A stretch of DNA of 64,000 bases from Pigmentiphaga aceris (GTDB lineage Bacteria; Pseudomonadota; Gammaproteobacteria; Burkholderiales; Burkholderiaceae_B), in assembly GCF_008119665.1 (NCBI RefSeq), contig NZ_CP043046.1, positions 1,488,001-1,552,000 of the forward strand. The letters are read 5' to 3'. Below the pieces are notes generated by a model. The model did not search any database and was not told the origin of the DNA. It saw only the letters and a list, made by a program, of their open reading frames with translations. Shown here piece after piece: positions 37,973-46,555 of this stretch. Position numbers and translations under genes: made by a program. The stretch's first letter is position 1, and each line of letters begins with the position of its first letter.

Positions 37973-38188
37973 TTGAACGTCTGATCGAAGCTTCGATCTT
38001 TCGTGTGTCCCGGCCGTGCTATTGAGCGGCCGGCAGGCAACGGGCTGGCCTATCGACTGAACGGCTGGCCCGTTGCCATGTGCGCCGCTGCCTCGGGGCG
38101 GCGTGCACACCGCTTCACGGCGCCATGTTCCATGGCGTTCCGCCCGTCATTCGTCGCCGCTGGCGACTTCCACGAGAAAACCCGCCAC

Positions 38189-38878
38189 ATGAGCTTTCTC
38201 ACTAACGCCCAATTGCTCTCGATGCTCGAAGGCATGCTGACCACGGTTCAGCTGTTCGCGATCTGTTGGGTGATGGCCTTCATGCTTGCCGTGGTGCTGG
38301 TGGTAATTCGCACCATCGACTTCGCGCCTTGCCGCTGGTTCGTCGACGCCTACGTCGAGTTCCATCGCAACGTGCCCTTGCTGGTGCTGGTGCTGTTCTG
38401 GTATTTCGGCATGCCCGAGTTGCTGCCCGAATCCTTCCGCACCTGGCTCTACGCCCACAATGCCGAAATGTCGCTGGCTGCCATCGCCTTGTCGCTTGGC
38501 TCGGCCGCCTACATCTCTGAGGACATCCGCAGCGGGCTGCGCGCCATCCCGGCTACGCAGTTCGAAGCGTCGCGTGCCCTGGGTTCCAGCTTCCTGCAGA
38601 CCATGCGTTTCGTGATTGTGCCGCAGGCCATCCGCACCTCGATTCCGCCGCTGGTCAGCCGCGCGCTGCTGCTGTTCAAGAACACCTCGGTGGCCATGGC
38701 CATCGGCGTGGTGGAACTGACCTACCGCGCTCGCGAGATCGAAAGCGAGACCTACCGCACCTACGCCACCTTCGGCGCAGCGACCATCATGTACCTGCTT
38801 GGCTCGTTCCTGATCATGTTTGTCGGGTCCCGTCTCTACAAGCGTTATCGCATCAACACGGGAGCCGGCCATGCTTGA
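38189..38878 (+). CDS. Amino acid ABC transporter permease (HisMQ-type), first
   Basis: This 229-aa His/Glu/Gln/Arg-type permease has the EAA-loop pattern AIPATQFEASRALGSSFLQTM in two parts near residues 120-140 and about five membrane spans. The frame is open from 38003, but Met at 38189 (MSFLTNAQLL) matches family N-termini. The 216-base gap upstream holds no gene. It overlaps the second permease by 8 bases. Confidence 0.92.
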   Translation: MSFLTNAQLLSMLEGMLTTVQLFAICWVMAFMLAVVLVVIRTIDFAPCRWFVDAYVEFHRNVPLLVLVLFWYFGMPELLPESFRTWLYAHNAEMSLAAIALSLGSAAYISEDIRSGLRAIPATQFEASRALGSSFLQTMRFVIVPQAIRTSIPPLVSRALLLFKNTSVAMAIGVVELTYRAREIESETYRTYATFGAATIMYLLGSFLIMFVGSRLYKRYRINTGAGHA

Positions 38879-39560
38879 GATCCTGCAGGACTTCTGGCTC
38901 CAGCTGCTGATCGGCCAGTACCCCAAGGGGCCGCTCGGCGGCGTGGTGATGACGCTGATCCTGGCGGTGTGCGGCATGCTCGCATCGCTGCCCTTGGCCG
39001 TGCTGCTGGCCATCGCCCGCGTCAGTCCCTATCGCTGGGTGGCCCGCAGCGCAGCGGTCTTCGTCAACTGCGTGCGCGGCATGCCGCTGCTGATGCTGAT
39101 CTTCTGGTCCTACTTCGTGTTGCCCAAGCTGACTGGCTTTTCGCTGAGCGGCTTCTGGACCTTGCTGATCGCGCTCGTAGTCTATGAAAGCGCCTACATG
39201 TCCGAGGTGGTGCGTTCTGGCATCGAAGCCTTGCCGCGTGGCCAGATCGAGGCCTCGCGCTCGCTGGGCGTGGGCTACTGGACCACCATGCGCAAGGTGG
39301 TACTGCCGCAGGCCTTGTTCAACGTCTTGCCCAGCATGACCAGCCAATTCGTCTCCACCATCAAGGAGACCTCGCTCGGTTACGTGATCAGCGTGAACGA
39401 ACTGACTTTCGCAGCCAACCAGGTCAACAACATGTTGCTGACCAAGCCGCTCGAAGTGTTCGGCTTGCTGGCCCTGATTTATTTCATCGTGTGTTTCAGC
39501 ATGAGCCGCGCGCTGCGCTCGCTGGAATGGCGGGTGCGCCGTGCGCGCGCCATGGTTTGA
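38871..39560 (+). CDS. Amino acid ABC transporter permease (HisMQ-type), second
   Basis: This 229-aa partner permease carries the family motifs VRGMPLLMLIFWSYFVLP and ALPRGQIEASRSLGVGYWTTM (EAA loop). Start 38871 (MLEILQDFW) was chosen by homology; it overlaps the previous stop by 8 bases, so translation is coupled. Together with the first permease it forms the channel of the importer. Confidence 0.92.
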   Translation: MLEILQDFWLQLLIGQYPKGPLGGVVMTLILAVCGMLASLPLAVLLAIARVSPYRWVARSAAVFVNCVRGMPLLMLIFWSYFVLPKLTGFSLSGFWTLLIALVVYESAYMSEVVRSGIEALPRGQIEASRSLGVGYWTTMRKVVLPQALFNVLPSMTSQFVSTIKETSLGYVISVNELTFAANQVNNMLLTKPLEVFGLLALIYFIVCFSMSRALRSLEWRVRRARAMV

Positions 39561-39569
39561 GGATTCGTC

Positions 39570-40298
39570 ATGATCAAGCTCCAGCAAGTCAATAAATGGT
39601 ACGGCGAGCACCACGTGCTCAAGGAAGTGGACCTGGACGTCGCACGCGGTGAAGTGGTGGTGGTGTGCGGGCCGTCGGGCTCGGGCAAGTCCACCCTGAT
39701 CCGCACGATCAACCGTCTGGAACCGATCGGCAAGGGCAAGATTCTGGTCGATGGCGAAGACGTGCATGCCAAGGGCACGAACATCAATCGCCTGCGCCAG
39801 AAGATCGGCTTCGTGTTCCAGCAGTTCAACCTGTTCCCGCACATGAGCGTGCTGGACAACGTGATGTATGCGCCGATCAACATCCTGAAGCAGCCGCGCG
39901 CGGAAGCCACCGAGCTTGCCCGCAGCCTGCTTGAGCGCGTTGGCCTGGCCGACAAGGTCAAGGCCTTCCCGGGCAATCTGTCGGGTGGTCAGCAACAGCG
40001 CGTGGCGATTGCCCGCGCGTTGGCGCTCAAGCCGCCGGTCATGTTGTTCGACGAACCCACCAGCGCACTCGACCCGGAAATGGTCGGCGAAGTCTTGCAG
40101 GTGATGAAGTCGCTGGCACGTGACGGCATGACCATGGTCTGCGTCACCCACGAAATGGGCTTTGCCCGCGAAGTGTGTGACCGCGTGATCTTCATGGACG
40201 GTGGTGTGATCCTGGAAAGCGCCACGCCCGAGGAGTTCTTCAGTGCACCGAAGACCCCGCGTGCGCAGCGCTTCCTGGCCGACGTGATCGGCCACTGA
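39570..40298 (+). CDS. Amino acid ABC transporter ATP-binding protein (GlnQ-type)
   Basis: This 242-aa ATPase has Walker [10 protein letters not shown] (34-42), the signature [16 protein letters not shown], Walker [15 protein letters not shown] and the switch His in [10 protein letters not shown], all as in GlnQ/HisP. It begins 9 bases after the second permease and completes the transporter. Confidence 0.95.
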   Translation: MIKLQQVNKWYGEHHVLKEVDLDVARGEVVVVCGPSGSGKSTLIRTINRLEPIGKGKILVDGEDVHAKGTNINRLRQKIGFVFQQFNLFPHMSVLDNVMYAPINILKQPRAEATELARSLLERVGLADKVKAFPGNLSGGQQQRVAIARALALKPPVMLFDEPTSALDPEMVGEVLQVMKSLARDGMTMVCVTHEMGFAREVCDRVIFMDGGVILESATPEEFFSAPKTPRAQRFLADVIGH

Positions 40299-40354
40299 GC
40301 CTGATCGTGCATTGAGTCTGCTTGGGGTAATCGGCATGTGCGCAAGGGGGTGTT

Positions 40355-41332
40355 ATGGTTGACCGTCGTCACCCGGTGCCCACTGCGCGCATGTACACCC
40401 TCAAGCAACTCGAAGCGTTCTACTGGAGCGCCACCCTTGGCAGCTTCAACGCATCGTCGAACCGGCTGCACACCACGCAGTCGGCCATCGCCAAGCGTGT
40501 AGGCGAACTCGAATCGTTTGCCGGCATGCCGCTGTTCGAGCGGCAGGCGCGCCGTCTGCTGCTGACGCAGCAAGGGCACAAGTTGCTGGTCATGGCGCGC
40601 GAAATGCTGGAACTGAACCAGCGCATCGTGCAGAGCATTGGCGACCCTTCCTCGCTGGAAGGCGTCGTTCGGCTGGGCGTGACCGAGCTGGTCGGCCTGA
40701 CCTGGCTGGCCACCTTGATCGACGAGATCAGCCGCCGTTATCCCAATGTGCAATTGATGCCCGAGATCGATGGCGGGCTGACGCTGTACGAACGCTTGCA
40801 ACGCGACGAACTGGACTTGGCGTTCATGCCCGGGCCGTTCTGGAGCTACGAATACGACAGCACGCCGCTGGGTTCGGTGCGCAACGTGTGGATGGCCAGC
40901 CCCGACATCGACATTGAATCCGGACGGGAGCTGACACCGCATGACCTGGCACCGTATCCGGTGATCTCACAGCCGCCGAATTCGGCCTTGTCGCACATTT
41001 ACGATGCCTGGTTTGCCGAGCAAGGCATGTCGGTCAAGCGGGTGTTCACCTGCAATAACCTGGGTGTGACAGCGCAACTGACAGCGCTGGGCATGGGCAT
41101 CAGTTATCTGCCCGATGCGTACTTTTCGCCGGTGGTGGCGCGCGGTGTATTGCGGCGGCTGGACGTGAAGCCGGATCTTCCGCCCATCCATTACTACTCG
41201 GTCTGCAAGAAGAGTTTCGTCACGCCCTTGCTGTCCACACTGGTGGATGTGGCGTGCGAAGTGGCGCGTTTCGATATTCCGGGTGGGACGTCGAGACGGC
41301 AGGGGGGTACGCCGTCGGAAGCGTCTCCGTGA
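40355..41332 (+). CDS. LysR-family regulator (probable controller of the aldolase/transport unit)
   Basis: This 325-aa LysR protein has an N-terminal winged HTH at about residues 13-70 (YTLKQLEAFYWSATLGSF, then ASNRLHTTQSAIAKRVGELE), the dimerisation helix and a type 2 periplasmic-binding-like effector domain. ATG 40355 has AAGGGGG 5 bases upstream; Met13 (40391) is an alternative start. It is 56 bases after the ATPase gene on the same strand, so it is likely part of, or closely tied to, the upstream unit. Confidence 0.92.
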   Translation: MVDRRHPVPTARMYTLKQLEAFYWSATLGSFNASSNRLHTTQSAIAKRVGELESFAGMPLFERQARRLLLTQQGHKLLVMAREMLELNQRIVQSIGDPSSLEGVVRLGVTELVGLTWLATLIDEISRRYPNVQLMPEIDGGLTLYERLQRDELDLAFMPGPFWSYEYDSTPLGSVRNVWMASPDIDIESGRELTPHDLAPYPVISQPPNSALSHIYDAWFAEQGMSVKRVFTCNNLGVTAQLTALGMGISYLPDAYFSPVVARGVLRRLDVKPDLPPIHYYSVCKKSFVTPLLSTLVDVACEVARFDIPGGTSRRQGGTPSEASP

Positions 41333-41389
41333 TGGGCGCGGGCGGTCGTTAGAAGATCGCTTGAACGTATTCTTTGGACCTGCCTCGCA

Positions 41390-42295
41390 TCATTCCTTGG
41401 TCCGCATCGCATTCGCAAAATCAACGAACGCCCGCAGCGGTGCCGGCAGGTGCCGACGCCCCGAGTAGTACAGGAAAGGACCGGAGAAGCCCGGCCACCA
41501 GTCGCTCAGCACGGGTTCCAATTCGCCACGATCGAAGTAGGGCTGCAACCAATCTTCAAACAGGAAGATGATGCCGTTGCCAGCCACCGCTGCCGCCACC
41601 GCGAGTTCGATGGCAGCGCCGATTTCTACAACCAGCGGCCCCTTCGCATCCACGGTTACCGTTTCGCCATCGCGCTCGAATTGCCACGGAGGAGCCGCAC
41701 CGCTTGCGTGCCGAATGCGCAGGCAACTGTGGTCAAGCAGGTCACGCGGGTGGGCAGGGCGACCGCGCTGGTTCAGGTAGGCGGGCGCTGCGGCCGTCGC
41801 AAAACGCTGCCATCTTGGCCCGATGGGCACGGCGATCATGTCCTGTTCCAGCCGTTCCTCGTAGCGGATGCCGGCGTCGCAGTTTTCTGCCACCAGATCC
41901 ACAAAACGATCCTGCGCGATCACTTCCACGCAGATGTCCGGGTAGGCCGCCAGGAAAGGCGGCACGATGCGCGGCAAGATGGTGTGCGCCACATTCACCG
42001 GCACGTTTAGACGCAGACGGCCTGCCGGGCGATCCCGAAAACCGTTGACCACATCCAGTGCCGATTCCACCTCGGACAGTGCCGGACGCAAACGCTCCAG
42101 CAGACGTGCACCCGCATCGGTGGGGGCCACGTTGCGGGTAGTCCGGTGCAGCAGCCGCACCCCTAACTGGGTTTCCAGACGGCGCAGCGCTTCGCTCAGC
42201 CGTGACGCGCTGGTACCAGTTGCCCGGGCCGCACCGCGAAAGCCGCCTTCGCGCACCACGGCGACAAACGCCGCCAGATCTTCAAGGTTTGCCAT
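41390..42295 (-). CDS. LysR-family transcriptional regulator divergent from aldo/keto reductase
   Basis: This 301-aa regulator begins MANLEDLAAFVAVVREGGFRG with the HTH segment SASRLSEALRRLETQLGVRLLHRTTR, which is characteristic of the large LysR subgroup that often controls a divergent oxidoreductase gene. The effector domain contains the usual FVDLVAENCDAGIRYEERL pattern. It is transcribed away from the reductase gene, sharing a 111-base intergenic region with a palindrome. Confidence 0.92.
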   Translation of the reverse strand: MANLEDLAAFVAVVREGGFRGAARATGTSASRLSEALRRLETQLGVRLLHRTTRNVAPTDAGARLLERLRPALSEVESALDVVNGFRDRPAGRLRLNVPVNVAHTILPRIVPPFLAAYPDICVEVIAQDRFVDLVAENCDAGIRYEERLEQDMIAVPIGPRWQRFATAAAPAYLNQRGRPAHPRDLLDHSCLRIRHASGAAPPWQFERDGETVTVDAKGPLVVEIGAAIELAVAAAVAGNGIIFLFEDWLQPYFDRGELEPVLSDWWPGFSGPFLYYSGRRHLPAPLRAFVDFANAMRTKE

Positions 42296-42310
42296 TCAAG
42301 ATTTACCATT

Positions 42311-42326
42311 GTGCTGAATTCAGTAC
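42311..42326. promoter_or_regulatory. Palindrome in the LysR-aldo/keto reductase intergenic region
   Basis: CTGAATTCAG (42314-42323) is a perfect 10-bp palindrome, extended by GT/AC at 42311-42312 and 42325-42326 with one mismatch between. It is 16 bases from the LysR start, a usual place for an autoregulatory LysR site. Confidence 0.4.
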
Positions 42327-42406
42327 GCCTCGTGCTGATTGCACCGGATAGTCGGCCAATCGTACACGCCTTAGTCTGGCAATTCACCTTGATTCAGGAC
42401 GCCGAC

Positions 42407-43300
42407 ATGACCTCCACCACCTCCAACATCACTTCCACTGGCACCTTCCAATTGGGCGATCGCACCGTCAATCGCATGGGCTACGGTGCCATGCAGCTTG
42501 CCGGGCCTGGCGTGTTCGGCCCGCCGAAAGACCGCGCCGCAGCACTGGCGGTACTGCGGGCGGCGGTGGACGCAGGCGTCAACCACTTGGACACCAGCGA
42601 TTTCTATGGTCCCCACATCACCAATCAGCTGATTCGTGAAGCGCTGCACCCGTACCGAGATGATCTGGTCATCGTCACTAAAGTGGGCGCCAAGCGCGGG
42701 GCCAACGGCTCCTGGGACTCGGCATTCACCCCTGCCGAACTGGAACGCGCAGTGCATGACAACCTGCGCAATCTGGGCTTGGACGTGTTGGACGTGGTGA
42801 ACCTGCGTGTGATGTTCGATGTTCACGGACCGGCCGAAGGGTCCATCGAAGCGCAGGTTGCGGCTTTGGCGAAGCTGAAGCAGAAGGGCTTGGTGCGGCA
42901 CGTTGGGTTGAGCAATGTCACCCGCACGCAGATTGCCGAGGGGCGCGCCATTACCGACATTGCCTGCGTGCAAAATCAGTACAACCTGGTGCACCGTGGG
43001 GATGACGCACTGATCGATGAATTGGCAGCGGCAGGCACCGCCTACGTGCCATTTTTCCCGCTGGGTGGTTTCAGCCCGCTGCAATCTTCAACACTGGATG
43101 ACGTAGCCAAACAGCTTGGTGCTACGTCCATGCAGACTGCGCTTGTCTGGTTGCTGCATCGCTCGCCGAACATCTTGCTGATCCCGGGCACCTCGTCGGT
43201 GAAGCACCTTGAACAGAACCTGGCCAGTGCCAGCCTGCGTTTGCCTGCGGATGCGCTGGCGGTGCTGGATGGCTTGGACAAGCACGCCGAGTCTTATTGA
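42407..43300 (+). CDS. Aldo/keto reductase
   Basis: This 297-aa NADPH-dependent oxidoreductase has the TIM-barrel AKR pattern: LDTSDFYGPH contains the catalytic Asp and Tyr, VIVTKVGAKRG the catalytic Lys, and LIPGTSSVKHLEQN binds the cofactor phosphate. GYGAMQLAGPG is the first-strand motif. The frame is open upstream to 42311, but ATG 42407 gives the standard N-terminus with a short Thr/Ser-rich tail. Substrate unknown; probably regulated by the divergent LysR protein. Confidence 0.92.
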   Translation: MTSTTSNITSTGTFQLGDRTVNRMGYGAMQLAGPGVFGPPKDRAAALAVLRAAVDAGVNHLDTSDFYGPHITNQLIREALHPYRDDLVIVTKVGAKRGANGSWDSAFTPAELERAVHDNLRNLGLDVLDVVNLRVMFDVHGPAEGSIEAQVAALAKLKQKGLVRHVGLSNVTRTQIAEGRAITDIACVQNQYNLVHRGDDALIDELAAAGTAYVPFFPLGGFSPLQSSTLDDVAKQLGATSMQTALVWLLHRSPNILLIPGTSSVKHLEQNLASASLRLPADALAVLDGLDKHAESY

Positions 43301-43345
43301 TATCTGCAGTGGTGCAGGCCAAGCTGCTCCCGCATCACCAACGCC

Positions 43346-44236
43346 TTATCGCGTAGCCGGTGCAGTCATCGCCTGCGAGCCCGACGCCTGCTCGACATAC
43401 GCCACCACCCGATCCAGCACCGGAGCCCGGAACCGCAACGGACGCGCAAAACTGCCGATCATCATCGCGTGACCGATACCGTCGAAAGTATCGGTCTGCA
43501 CCGGCACCCCCACTGCGCGCAGCTTTTCGGCCAACTGGCGGGTATTGCGCACCGGGTCCACAGTCTTGTCGTCGCCGCCCGCCAACAGCAGTGCCGGTAC
43601 ACGTGCTTCACCCACGTGATTGATGGGCTGGGAGTCCGGTGGCGTGTTCGGTGCCAGGAAAGCAGGCTTGATGTCTTCGCCGGTGATCGGCGTGAAGTCA
43701 TAAGGTCCGGCCAAGCCGATCCAACCGCGCAGCATCGCCGGTTTTTCGCCGTAGGTCGCCAGCCAGCGTGGGTCCATCGCCACCATGGCCGCGTTGTAGC
43801 CACCCGCGCTGTGCCCCATCACGAATAACTCGTCTCGATTGCCGCCGTGTTCAGCAATGTGCGCCCGTGTCCAGGCCAGTGCACGTGCCGAGTCGTCCAG
43901 GAAACCGGAGTAGGTCACCTGAGGTGACAGGCGGTAGTCCACCACCACGGTGGTGATGCCGCGCGCCGCCAGCGCTTCGCCCACGAACAGGTAGTCGTCG
44001 CGGTCACCGCTGGTCCAGTTGCCACCGTAGAAAAACACCACCACTGGGGCGTTCTGTGTACCCGTGGGCCGGTAGATATCCAGCCGCTGTCGCGGGTCGG
44101 TGCCGTAGGCAATGTCCTGGTCGCGGCTGAAATGACTGCTGGGCGTCAGGGCGTTCAGCGTACCCAGCGGCGAGCAGGCCGCCAGCGCGGTCAACGCAGG
44201 GACAGCAACCATCAGCATCTTCAACACACGTTTCAT
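43346..44236 (-). CDS. Alpha/beta-hydrolase lipoprotein (esterase/lipase-like)
   Basis: This 296-aa exported hydrolase starts with a lipoprotein signal: LAAC with Cys21. Family features are the oxyanion motif FFYGGNWTSGD (about 68-78), nucleophile Ser143 in GHSAGG, the acid in GGDDKTVDP and catalytic His in GIGHAMM. It belongs with BD-FAE/carboxylesterase-type enzymes. The lipid anchor places it on the inner or outer membrane facing the periplasm. It is divergent from the crotonase operon and convergent with the aldo/keto reductase. Confidence 0.88.
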   Translation of the reverse strand: MKRVLKMLMVAVPALTALAACSPLGTLNALTPSSHFSRDQDIAYGTDPRQRLDIYRPTGTQNAPVVVFFYGGNWTSGDRDDYLFVGEALAARGITTVVVDYRLSPQVTYSGFLDDSARALAWTRAHIAEHGGNRDELFVMGHSAGGYNAAMVAMDPRWLATYGEKPAMLRGWIGLAGPYDFTPITGEDIKPAFLAPNTPPDSQPINHVGEARVPALLLAGGDDKTVDPVRNTRQLAEKLRAVGVPVQTDTFDGIGHAMMIGSFARPLRFRAPVLDRVVAYVEQASGSQAMTAPATR

Positions 44237-44461
44237 CTCGACTTCCTTCAGCTAGGGGGAAGGCCCGCGCGTACTGCCATCTGGCCGACAAGTCCCGACA
44301 AACAGTTCTACGCAGGCCACGCTCGCTTGGTTGCATCAAACGCATCGATTCCATCGAGAAGCCTGATTCGCCCGATGCATCGCGGGTTTGGCTCGCAAGC
44401 CTCGTGCCGACGCTTGAGTTCCTCCCTTCGTCGTGACGAATTCCGGTCGTGTAGTTGCCGA

Positions 44462-44502
44462 TTGCCGATCTACAAAAGTGGCGTTATATTGTTCTGCAAC
44501 AA
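44462..44502 (+). promoter_or_regulatory. Promoter and overlapping palindrome of the crotonase operon
   Basis: A -35 TTGCCG (44462-44467) and -10 TATATT (44485-44490) are spaced by 17 bases. The perfect inverted repeat TTGTT-CTGC-AACAA (44489-44502) overlaps the expected start point, an ideal position for a repressor. The IclR-family gene at the other end of the operon is the obvious candidate regulator. The start codon follows about 30 bases downstream. Confidence 0.6.
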
Positions 44503-44530
44503 GAGTTATTTCTATGAGATAGGAGACGGC

Positions 44531-45307
44531 ATGACGCAGTTCATCGAAATCGAGACCCACGGCCAGACCGGACTGCTTCGGCTGAACCGTCCCGAGAAGC
44601 TCAACGCCTGGCACAAGCCCATGCGCGACGAGATCATCGCGACGCTGAAAAGCTTCGATGCGAACGAGTCGATTCGCGCAATCATCATGACCGGGGCAGG
44701 GGACCGCGCCTTCTGCGCAGGCCAGGACTTGGCCGAGGCGCATGGCTTTGACGTGACTGCGTCGGAAGCGTGGATGCACGAGTGGGAGGACTACTACGAC
44801 ACCATTCGCAGCCTGAGCAAGCCGCTGATCATGGCCTTGAACGGCACGGCCGCAGGCTCGGCTTTCCAGGTCGCGCTGCTGGGCGACATCCGCGTCGGCC
44901 ACCCGGGCGTGCGCATGGGCCAGCCGGAAATCAATTCCGGCATCGCCAGCGTGACCGGCCCGTGGATCATGCAATCGATGATCGGTATGTCACGCACCAT
45001 CGAACTGACGCTGACCGGGCGCATGATGGAAGCCGAGGAATGCCATCGCATCGGCCTGATCCATCACTTGGTTCCCGCCGACCAGGTCCTGCCCCGCGCG
45101 ATGGAAGTTGCCGCCTTGCTGGCGAGCAAGCCGCCCGTTGCTATGCGTCTGGACAAGGCCCGTTTCCGTGAAATGACCCAGCCCGGTTTCGAAGAAGCCA
45201 TCCGCGCTGGCATTCGCATCCAGGGCGAGTCCTACGCCACCGGTGAGCCGCAACGCATGATGGAAGAATTCTTCCGCGTGCGCGGGCATTCGGTGCCGAA
45301 GGGCTGA
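44531..45307 (+). CDS. Enoyl-CoA hydratase/isomerase (crotonase family)
   Basis: This 258-aa crotonase has the FCAGQDLAEA oxyanion block and both acidic residues of true hydratases: Glu in GQPEINSG and Glu in SRTIELTLTG. Hydration of an enoyl-CoA is therefore likely. Start ATG 44531 has AGGAG at 44521-44525; the frame is open much further upstream, but that part overlaps the divergent hydrolase gene. It is the first gene of a unit with a polyamine-type ABC transporter and an acyl-CoA ligase, as in catabolism of an imported acid or quaternary amine. Confidence 0.92.
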   Translation: MTQFIEIETHGQTGLLRLNRPEKLNAWHKPMRDEIIATLKSFDANESIRAIIMTGAGDRAFCAGQDLAEAHGFDVTASEAWMHEWEDYYDTIRSLSKPLIMALNGTAAGSAFQVALLGDIRVGHPGVRMGQPEINSGIASVTGPWIMQSMIGMSRTIELTLTGRMMEAEECHRIGLIHHLVPADQVLPRAMEVAALLASKPPVAMRLDKARFREMTQPGFEEAIRAGIRIQGESYATGEPQRMMEEFFRVRGHSVPKG

Positions 45308-45469
45308 AGCCGTCTTGGCAGATCAGGCACGGCGCAAAGACCAATCCTGCAAGACCGGGCACACCGCAACGCGGCCGTGCCCGATGACCACAAGGCCGAA
45401 CATACGGCCGCCGCAAGACAAAGGCTTCCCCCAAGCGTTGCACGCCCCCGAAAAAAGCGAGGAGACACC

Positions 45470-46543
45470 ATGAGCCAAAAGACCAACCAAGCCATCAATA
45501 CAACCCGCCGCCGCATCCTGCAAGCATCCGCAGGTGCCGGTGCCGCGTTGATGTTGCCCGCAGGCGTGCACGCCCAGGCCAAGCGCCTGATCGTGTCCGA
45601 TCCGGGCGGCCCGTACACCGACGCCTATCGCAAAGCCTTTTACGATCCGTTCTTCAAAGAAACCGGCACCGTGGTGGTCAACGTCGCGCGTGAATCGCAG
45701 CCGGTATCGCTGTTCACCGCCATGGTCCAGACCAAGAACTACATCTGGGACGCGACCATCCTGACCCTGTCCAGCGACATCCCGATTCTGGAATCGCGTG
45801 GCCTGCTGGAACCCATCGGCCTGAAGGCTGACGAATTCCCCGGCATCATGCCCGAAGCTATCCGCCCCGACTGGCTGGGGGTGGACGTGTACGCCACCAC
45901 CATGGCCTACCGCACCGACAAGTTCGGCGCCAATGGCCCCAAGACCTGGGCCGACTTCTGGGACGTGCAGAAATTCCCGGGCCGCCGCAGCCTGCGCCGC
46001 AACGCGCTCGACACGCTGGAACAGGCCCTGATGGCCGACGGTGTGCCCGCCGACAAGCTCTACCCGATGGACCTGGACCGCGCCTTCAAGAGCCTCGACA
46101 AGATCAAGGCCCACATCTCGGTGTGGTGGACCAGTGGCGCGCAATCCACGCAACTGATCCAGTCTGGTGAAGTGGACATGATCTCGACCTGGAACGGCCG
46201 CAGCCAAAGCGCCATCGACGGCGGCGCACCGGTTGCCATCAACTGGAACCAGGGCCTGTATTCCATCGAAGGCTGGGGCATCCCGAAGGGCACGCCGCGC
46301 GCCGACATCGCCAAGCAGTTCGTGCGCTTCTGCGGCGACGCCAAGCGCCAGGCCATGTTCACCGACCTGCTGGCCTACGGCCCGACCAACCTGAAGGCCT
46401 ACGACAGCATCGCACCGGCACGTGCGGCCTTGCTGCCGACTGCCGCGCCCAACATCGCCGGCATGGTGCTGCCCAGCCCGCAATGGTGGAACGACAACCG
46501 TACCAAGGCGACCGAGCGTTTCAATGCCTGGTTGCTGGGCTGA
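45470..46543 (+). CDS. ABC transporter substrate-binding protein, spermidine/putrescine type
   Basis: This 357-aa family 1 binding protein has a twin-arginine leader (TRRRILQASAGAGAAL, about 12-27) with cleavage expected after VHA. The body resembles PotD-like proteins that bind polyamines or other organic ions (SDPGGPYTDAYRKAFYDPF, then the STWNGRSQSAI block). ATG 45470 was chosen over an upstream in-frame Met because a GGAG ribosome-binding site precedes it. The 162-base gap after the crotonase gene holds no gene. Confidence 0.9.
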   Translation: MSQKTNQAINTTRRRILQASAGAGAALMLPAGVHAQAKRLIVSDPGGPYTDAYRKAFYDPFFKETGTVVVNVARESQPVSLFTAMVQTKNYIWDATILTLSSDIPILESRGLLEPIGLKADEFPGIMPEAIRPDWLGVDVYATTMAYRTDKFGANGPKTWADFWDVQKFPGRRSLRRNALDTLEQALMADGVPADKLYPMDLDRAFKSLDKIKAHISVWWTSGAQSTQLIQSGEVDMISTWNGRSQSAIDGGAPVAINWNQGLYSIEGWGIPKGTPRADIAKQFVRFCGDAKRQAMFTDLLAYGPTNLKAYDSIAPARAALLPTAAPNIAGMVLPSPQWWNDNRTKATERFNAWLLG

Positions 46544-46555
46544 GTCGAGGTAAGC

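Noticed and set aside
35249..38110. 953-codon minus-strand frame opposite the aldolase, aminotransferase and binding protein genes
   Set aside because: It spans three recognisable genes on the other strand and shows no domain; typical of GC-rich shadow frames.
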